Shown here piece by piece: positions 57,801 through 64,000 of a stretch of DNA of 64,000 nucleotides. This stretch comes from Leptodontidium sp. MPI-SDFR-AT-0119 (Eukaryota > Ascomycota > Leotiomycetes > Helotiales > Leptodontidiaceae). The stretch is taken from the NCBI GenBank assembly GCA_020726505.1, contig JAHLEZ010000013.1:124001-188000 (forward strand), in the 5' to 3' direction. Below the pieces are notes generated by a model. The model did not search any database and was not told the origin of the DNA. It worked only from the letters and a program-made list of their open reading frames with translations. A program made the position numbers and the translations under genes. Each line of letters starts with the position of its first letter. Position 1 is the first letter of the stretch.

Positions 57801-58841
57801 AGCTTCGTGGTCGGTAAAAACTTGCTGGCATGACCCCTCAGTTATAATTGCATAAATAGACGGGTTTCCTCAAAGTGAAGCAAACCCCCCGCCCCCAGCT
57901 GCAGACTAGTCCTCCTACTTCAAAGGGTGAACAACTTCATCCTAGCCCAACGAGGCTCAGTGTCTATATTCACACAAGATACAATAGCTGACGTTGCCTC
58001 AAAGCTACCTCACACGCAACCTCGACTTATGAGTCGGTATGTTCAGAATCAGCTTGACACCCGTTAGCATGCTCGTGCATCGGGATCACTAAGATCACTG
58101 CTACGCCAACACCAACACCGATTACAGATTACAACGCTTGTTATTTCAAAATCTAAGGAGTCGTAACTCCCGACATCGTGTACGCCGTACTCCCGAATGC
58201 AAATGGTCAATACATCATTTACTAGCAACCCTTCGGAGGTTGCAAAGTTCACTCTGGCAACTGACGGGTCGTTGGTTAGTAATGGATGTATTCTAAGCAT
58301 GAAAAAGCAACAAATCTTAGAACTGTATTCTTCCAAACCATTCCTGCTGAGATGGCAAGTTAATCGGTCCAGTGAATATCAGCAGAGGATCTCTCCATCG
58401 TGGGCAGGGGAAGACATTGACTATGACCCTGGGAAGACAATAATATCGCTGCTAGACAACCCCCCTAATTTACTGAGCCTTCGCTTATTCTCCGCAACAG
58501 ATGAGACCTCGCCTTCATGGCCCTCCAATTCCTACCAAGGTAACCCCAGTACGTTCTTCCACTACAAGCACCGTCGACAAATCACCACATCTGTCAGCCC
58601 ACCTTCCTGGACTCTGCTGGACTTGGTCTCTCGTTGTCAAGTGTCAAAGAACAGCTAGGACATTGCGCCAACTCGTCTGACGCGTCCTACTCTGCGGAAA
58701 CCTACATAACCACGCGGTCACGGCAACGATGTGATCCAAAACCGCTCCTGGAAAAGAATACCTATTTGGAGTGGGTCAAATTACCTTTCAGCTGGTCCGT
58801 CGACTCCATCAATCCCGTCCAATGCCTCACCATTCGGCGGC
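54895..58841. other. Gene-empty block, ~3.9 kb
   Basis: No supported gene on either strand. Frames at 55274-55576, 56316-56564, 57451-57699 and 58197-58658 show no domain, signal peptide or splice structure. The block holds a 9-bp tandem repeat (55408-55452) and scattered TACCTA-type motifs (for example 57494). No transposase, reverse transcriptase or terminal repeats were recognised. Confidence 0.5.
55408..55452. repeat. Five 9-bp tandem units (CTCAATCAG-like)
   Basis: CTCAATAAG, CTCGACCAA, CTCAATCAG, TTCAATCAG and GTCAATTAG follow each other without gaps. A small degenerate minisatellite. Confidence 0.75.
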
Positions 58842-59669
58842 ATGTTTTCGTTGGCCAAAACCTCCGCTGTGAGATCCGGAGCTCCGGTGCCGGCTTCACC
58901 TTCACCAAGCACAACACGATCCACATCAAGGGGCCCGCCAGCAAAGAGGATCAAGATGAAAATGTAAGAGACCGATACTGTGAACATCGCAAAAGCTCTG
59001 CTGACTATTTGCGACAGGTCAAGCTTTGAAATGCCCCTGAAAGTCATCGTCGGCAAGGAGAAAGCCGAATTCTACATTCAAAAGTGCCTCATCTGCTCTG
59101 AATCCGGATTCTTCGAAGCGGCTTCGAAGAATGATTGGGAGTCGGGACCTATCAACAACGTCGAGGTTATCGATGCAACTCCCAAGGTCTTCAAGATGTT
59201 CTTGAGCTGGCTGGCAACCGGAGATGCTGAGAATCTGGAGGAATACACAAGCATCAGATCGGATTCTCAGGATATGGCCATCATCTGTACCGAATTGGAA
59301 GCCCAATAGAACTTGCTGGCAAATTGTTTCATTCTGGGCGAATTCCCCCTCGTGACCAATTTCAGAAATGTCGTCATGAACACGATAATTGTGGAGAGGA
59401 AGGAGTTATGGGAGGAACATGAGTGGCCTGCAGGATTGTCATCAGATCAGCTGAAGTATGTGTACGAGGGCACCGGACACGACTCACCTCTACGTCTGCT
59501 TTTGTTGGATACCTTGCTCATATGTGATCCTGATTCGATCTTTGATGACCTCGATTCTTCAATGCCAAAGGTTCAGGAGTTCCTGAAGGATGTCGCAAAG
59601 CTTTCGATTTCCAAACTTAACGACTGCTATGCAGAGCGCGCCCCTCTGACGAGTGAGAGAAATCCATGA
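58842..59669 (+). pseudogene. BTB-family copy with a single in-frame TAG
   Basis: Exon 1 (58842-58963) ends with the basic segment AKRIKMK at the family's intron site. A 54-nt intron (GTAAGA...GACAG) joins it to exon 2 (59018-59669). The BTB domain is well kept: SSFEMPLKVIVGKEKAEFYI, FFEAASKNDWESG and FKMFLSWLATGD. The only defect is TAG at 59307-59309, where relatives have Trp (family motif QWxxLxNxxILG). The frame then continues cleanly for 120 codons (NLLANCFILGEF, FRNVVMN, SPLRLLLLD) to a normal stop. The single TGG-to-TAG change looks recent. It could be a null allele, a strain-specific change or an error; stop readthrough is less likely. The start is uncertain because the frame is open upstream without ATG. 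Confidence 0.75.
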
Positions 59670-62003
59670 AACAAGGACCCATGCAACTACCACCAGCACC
59701 CGGACAAGACGGAAGAATTTTCCTGTACAATGGACTGAGTTTCTAGCAGCCACTTGTATGTGCCTGATCGTCACCGGAACCTCCCAAGAGCCGTGCTGAT
59801 TTTGTACAGGTACGGTGACTTTCCGGAACGGTGAAAAATGGTGATTCTGTCCAAGGACGTGTTGACAATCAATATGGTTATGGTGATGACTCGATAATAC
59901 TGTGGATCTGCTTGGGCTCACAGGATTTTTGTCGGAAGGTTCGGAATAGAGGCACTTTCGTAGCTAATTCAGCACATATGCAGAAACAAATGCCTTGCAA
60001 CCTTCCGTATTCTTGTACTGTGGGAATGACTTGTGTACGTGAGCTAACCGCTCTCTGTTATTTTTTGTCAGTTTAGGCTACCTTATTTGTTTTTGAGCTT
60101 TGATAAAGAGCACTGGAAACGTTTGTCAGTTTCCTGTGGACCTCTCGGTTGGTAGCACCACTGAGTCGGATCCTGGCTGTGTTGTTGATTACGATAGGAA
60201 GCACTTGCCTCCAGACCTAATCCAAGCTGTTGAGAAGCTCTTGTCAAATCCCGATTTCCTTGGCACTTCTCAACTTGCCCTGGCTCCTGCCTCAAATGGC
60301 TCTGTGCATATAGGTACTCACTCTCTTGTGCAGATGCGATATCTCGTATAAAAGTATGAAACATTACCAAATAAATTAATGCCTCGCTTTATAATACTCC
60401 CGTTGAGTCCGCAGCTGTTTCCTCCAATGCTGACCGCTTGTAATTGTACCGGAGCCGAGCTTTGTAGGAGTCTACCAATAAAATGGATACCGTTAGGTAC
60501 CTGCACTCCACGCCAAGTGCTGGTAGGGTTGACTGAAGACTCTCACAGCCCGAACATAGGTGATAGATAGTCAGGTAAGTGACCAACTTAGAGAATGGTC
60601 CTATGGGAAGCGAAAGTAATTAATATTGCATGCTCGAAAGCTGTGTTGCGACCCGATAATGTGGGCCACTGACATGGCGATGCGTTTTGCTTCACTTCGG
60701 TATCCTAAAATATCCACTGGATAGCAAGCTCTGATTGATATATGATGAGTCTCTTGGCTGAAGAGTCCAGGTAGTAGATTCTGTACCACAGAGCGCATTG
60801 ATGACAACAAGTAGCCGCAAAGCTACTACTCTAACGTCGGACTTAGGATTCTTCTCTGGGAATGTGTCAACTTTCGTATTCATATTTCTCCGAACCACAA
60901 AGGCCTGAATAAACCGCAGCAACATTTAAAATCTTCTTACTCTGCCATCAACATCCGCGACGTTGGAAGAGTTGCAGTCTAGTAAGAAACTGCTTGGAGG
61001 ACACTGACTGTTCAATCTTAATGAAGTGATCCCTGGAAAGGGCCTCCAACTTGCATTCAGCGAGGAGTAGATTGCTGAGTTTCAGTAATCGTAAGCTCCG
61101 ACTCCGAAGCCGCTAGAAGCCTAGACCTTAGACTGTAATCCTAGGAGACGACCCTTGTAAAGAGTTCTGTAACTAAGCATACACAAGTAGCGGGGGTACC
61201 GATCTTGAAGGGCAAACTCAATCGCATCACTTGACTCATTAGACTTTCGCTTCATTAACAAACAATAAACATAAGCTTGTTTTCTTATATATGTCTTGGT
61301 ATCTGTACTTCGGTCCCGAAATCACTTAGAAGTGACCACAGGTAGTCACGAGTTGGTGGCCATACTACCTAAGTGGGCTAGACATGTCACTTAACGGACA
61401 ATATGATTGCGCCTATCGCACACTCCCATGTCTCAAGATCTGCGGTACTTAGACGTTGTGGAACGCTCAGTCCCATGCCAAGATTGGGGTACTGAAGTGG
61501 AAATCCAAAATCCGCCTGTCAGGATACTCACTTGCTTCAAGCGGGGCGGAGCGTCCCTGAATTCAATGAACGGACTCGTCCTGTTCCAGAAGGATCACGG
61601 CCAGATGAACTCCAAATGTGTCCATCACACTCTGTCACAAACAACTTGGTGAACTCTAAACATGAGCTGGACTCTAGGAAATTTGTTCCTCCACTCATGT
61701 ACGCGTCCGTTGGGCCAAGTCTCTTGGTACACTTGGCAGCCCCCTTATTTTCCACCACATCGTAGCGAGAAGCGTGATTCGGTTGGTGATCTGGAGGAAT
61801 ATTCCATGACACCGGCTTCTGGATTTGTCCATTTTTCGCTCGCGGGGAATCGGGGATGTGCATGTTGGAGAGATTCTCCGTGTATTCATACTTGGCAGTC
61901 CTGTCATGTAAAGTGTTCCAATTTTCAAAGTGGAATCGAATCTGGCAGGCAACTTCGCAGCTCGCAATAGCCTCGAGTTCGGAGAAGACTCTTCCTGATG
62001 GCA
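59670..62003. other. Gene-empty block, ~2.3 kb
   Basis: Frames at 60100-60351, 60379-60570 and 61407-61652 have no recognisable content. A 188-codon minus-strand frame (61537-62103) overlaps the pectate lyase promoter and leader and is probably chance. TACCTA-type motifs occur near 60494 and 61367. Confidence 0.45.
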
Positions 62004-62010
62004 TATAAGA
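62004..62010 (+). promoter_or_regulatory. TATA box of the pectate lyase gene
   Basis: TATAAGA lies ~99 bp before the ATG at 62109, followed by a CT-rich leader, as usual for highly inducible fungal secreted-enzyme genes. Confidence 0.55.
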
Positions 62011-62108
62011 GAGGCTCCTGTTGTTGAAAATATCCCCTTCTTCATCCTCATCAACTTCTACATTCTTTAAACCACTTCTGTTCTTCCAAAGCCAATACTT
62101 CATTCACT

Positions 62109-62947
62109 ATGCAGTTCTCAGCTACCATTGCCGCCGCCATCTTGGCCACTCTGACCTCAGCTCAGACTCTCAATATCCCAACCAGAGTTGGAAGCATCGT
62201 TTCCCTCTCTACGCCCAGCGCGATTTCTGGAACAGTTGATTTGGGAAACAGGGAATTCGATCGAGGCCGTGCCTGCGACACTGACGCCGATACTGGAAGT
62301 GACTCTGCTGTCTTCATTCTTGCAGCTGGTGCAACTCTCAAGAATGTTATTATCGGAGCAAACCAACTTGAGGGTGTTCACTGCAAGGCCGCTTGCACTT
62401 TGATCAACGTCTGGTTCCGTGATGTCTGCGAAGGTATGTACTTGATACCTATAGAGGATATCCCTTGACTAACTCCTCATAGATGCCATTTCTCTCCTCG
62501 GCACGGGAGACGTTTTGATCCAGGGAGGTGGAGCCAATGCCGCTAAGGATAAGGTTGTGCAACACAATGGAAGGGGTACGGTCACCATCAAGGACTACAC
62601 TGTTACTGGCGCCGGAAAGGTCTACCGTGGATGCGGTAACTGCTCCAACAATGGAGGGCCAAGAAAGGTTATCATCACTGGTCTGAGAGCTAAGAGCATC
62701 ACCTCTGATGTTGTTGGAATCAACAGCAACTACGGCAAGTTTACTACTCCGCCAGCCTCTAGGACTATGCTAATCTGCAACAGGTGACACTGCCACTATC
62801 TCCGGGTCTTGCGGATCCAGCGTCAAGAACGTCTGCCAGGAGTTCAAGGGCGTCGACAAGAGTGAGGGAATTGAGTCGCCAAAGGTCTCCACAAAGACTT
62901 CTTGCTTGGGTGCCCAAGGAAAGCTCGCTACTCTCCCAGCTTGCTAG
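62109..62947 (+). CDS. Secreted pectate lyase, polysaccharide lyase family 3
   Basis: Exons 62109-62433, 62483-62734 and 62784-62947 encode 246 aa. The first 49-nt intron is GTATGT...CATAG; the second, also 49 nt, is a GC-AG intron (GCAAGT...AACAG). A signal peptide (MQFSATIAAAILATLTSAQT) precedes the compact PL3 beta-helix. Landmarks are LKNVIIGANQLEGVHC, the CTLINVWFRDVCEDA segment completed by splicing, DKVVQHNGRGTV, YRGCGNCS and VGINSNYGDTATI, and Cys residues are frequent. The enzyme cleaves de-esterified pectate by calcium-dependent beta-elimination outside the cell and is typical of plant-pathogenic or saprotrophic fungi. The length fits single-domain PL3 enzymes. All family landmarks appear intact, so it is probably active. 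Confidence 0.93.
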
Positions 62948-63307
62948 ACAGGCTGCTAGATGGTTGGTGCCAAATCATGAAGGTGGCCTTGCTAGCCAGG
63001 ATGACAATTGCAGGGCTAGGCCCTCGTTTCTGTATATACTTCTTATTTTCATGAACATTGAATGTACATAGCCACTTGGCTGGCTTTCTCGAATCTACCC
63101 ATCTGCAACTATCGCTTGTGCTTGCTACTTTCGAAACTCTCATCGCTTCAACTTCTCATGAAGGAAAGGTGCTGACCTGGACCTGGCTGGAAACTTCCGG
63201 TGTAAAATATGAACATCACACACTAAATCGAGGACATCTACAAAACGTGGAAAACAGCATGGGTATTGGCCATTAAGAAAATTCAACATTCAGCAATGCA
63301 TCCATTT
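62948..63307. other. Intergenic DNA between convergent genes
   Basis: 3' flanks of the pectate lyase and of the terminal minus-strand gene. No feature supported. Confidence 0.45.
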
Positions 63308-63929
63308 CTACCACCTGGTGGAACCCATCTCTGCCCTCCCCTCCCAACTCTGTGGAACTGGAGCTTCATAAACCCCAGGACGTCCATCTGCTGGACTTGG
63401 CAACTCGGTCCCATGCGGTTGGTTTTGGGAGTATCTGGTGGGAATTGGGCTTGCGGCCGACAAAGCTGGACTCTTGAACTCCGACACAGGAATCGGGTAG
63501 TTGTCCTGATTTTGTGGTACAGCAGAGTAGCCTAGCGCACTTTCTTGTTGCATCCCACCCGTGTGACCCTCAACTGCACCCCCACTCGGCCCGCCTAAGC
63601 CTTGTGAATTCCCCTTCTTAGAATTTCGCCGGTAGAGCATGAATGCTACCAGAAACAGGGCCAGGACACCAAAGGAGCCAATCACAATTCCAGCGATAGC
63701 CCCAGAAGATAGACTTTGCTTCGACGAGGATGTTGATCCCGAAGTGGATGATCCGCTCGTATTCTCGTTTGCATTGTCGTTCCCGCTTGGTACTTGAATA
63801 GTGCCACCTGTAGGGCTTTCTCCTGCGGGGGTTGTAATTTGACCCGAAACCAATTGAGTAACTGTCACCTCTACCCCGCCACTTCTCGTGCTTGTAATCG
63901 TTGCGGTTCGAGTTGCGCGAGTAGTAGGG
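63308..63929 (-). CDS. Single-pass membrane protein, C-terminal part (5' end outside window)
   Basis: The last exon runs from an acceptor (TCTTGCAG) at 63930-63931 to the stop at 63308, about 206 codons. A Thr/Ser-rich extracellular stem (TTRATRTATITSTRSG and SGSSTSGSTSSSK) leads to one membrane span (AIAGIVIGSFGVLALFLVAF) and a basic stop-transfer (YRRNSKK). A ~110-residue cytosolic tail rich in Gly, Pro and Ser follows. This layout is typical of fungal wall-stress sensor-like or WSC-type proteins and of many uncharacterised surface proteins. The ectodomain lies upstream, beyond 64000, so the class cannot be settled here. The first base of the exon completes a codon begun in the previous exon. 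Confidence 0.75.
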
Positions 63930-64000
63930 CTGCAAGATAGTCAGCTCCGATGCCCGTTATTTGCACTCAACAGGCCGAATCGTTAAAATTGCAGCTTCTC

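Noticed and set aside
58197..58658. A 153-codon plus-strand frame before the last BTB copy
   Set aside because: No signal peptide, domain or family resemblance; not linked by a good splice site to the BTB gene.
60100..60351. 83-codon plus-strand frame
   Set aside because: No recognisable content, no splice continuation and poor context.
61537..62103. A 188-codon minus-strand open frame
   Set aside because: It overlaps the TATA box and leader of the pectate lyase gene, lacks any motif or signal peptide and looks like chance.

Overview
The window is nuclear DNA of a filamentous ascomycete, most likely a plant-associated leotiomycete (Helotiales type); the lineage is inferred from gene content, not from a search. 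The evidence is many short GT-AG introns (about 45-130 nt), a fungal IQGAP, a giant DUF3638-family protein, a DUF7703-like membrane protein, a PL3 pectate lyase, an Ecp2/Hce2-type effector relic, and an expanded family of fungal BTB/POZ proteins.

Layout. 1-9.7 kb: an initiator-type tRNA-Met, a Q/N/S/P-rich protein (2.5-4.7 kb), a small RG-rich protein (6.1-7.0 kb) and a predicted GPI-anchored Cys-rich protein (8.4-9.2 kb). 9.7-22.6 kb is a housekeeping stretch: IQGAP/Rng2-type cytokinesis scaffold (minus), IMP dehydrogenase (plus), a charged protein that shares an N-terminal region and an intron position with the 2.5 kb gene, and a multi-pass membrane protein. 22.6-26.7 kb is gene-poor and holds a frameshifted CCHC zinc-knuckle gene and a 163-bp tandem duplication. 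26.7-37.5 kb is one 14-exon gene for a protein of about 3,220 aa (DUF6606/DUF3638/DUF3645 architecture). I traced its splice sites, and the exons sum to a multiple of three.

39-45 kb: a small hypothetical gene with an unusual array of three-hairpin ~72-bp repeats just upstream, an intact BTB gene, and a Vps70/NAALADase-like M28 peptidase. 45.7-48 kb: an MFS transporter whose acidic tail is split off by a one-base frameshift. 48.5-59.7 kb is accessory: five more BTB copies (one intact, four broken) and a broken Hce2-type effector, separated by gene-empty DNA. 62.1-62.9 kb: a secreted PL3 pectate lyase with a TATA box and a GC-AG intron. The window ends inside a single-pass membrane protein gene.

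The main items for follow-up are the hairpin array at 39,963-40,235 (paired, apparently covarying stems in register over four units) and the BTB cluster. The nonsense codons in that cluster can all be explained by CpA-to-TpA changes, as repeat-induced point mutation would cause.
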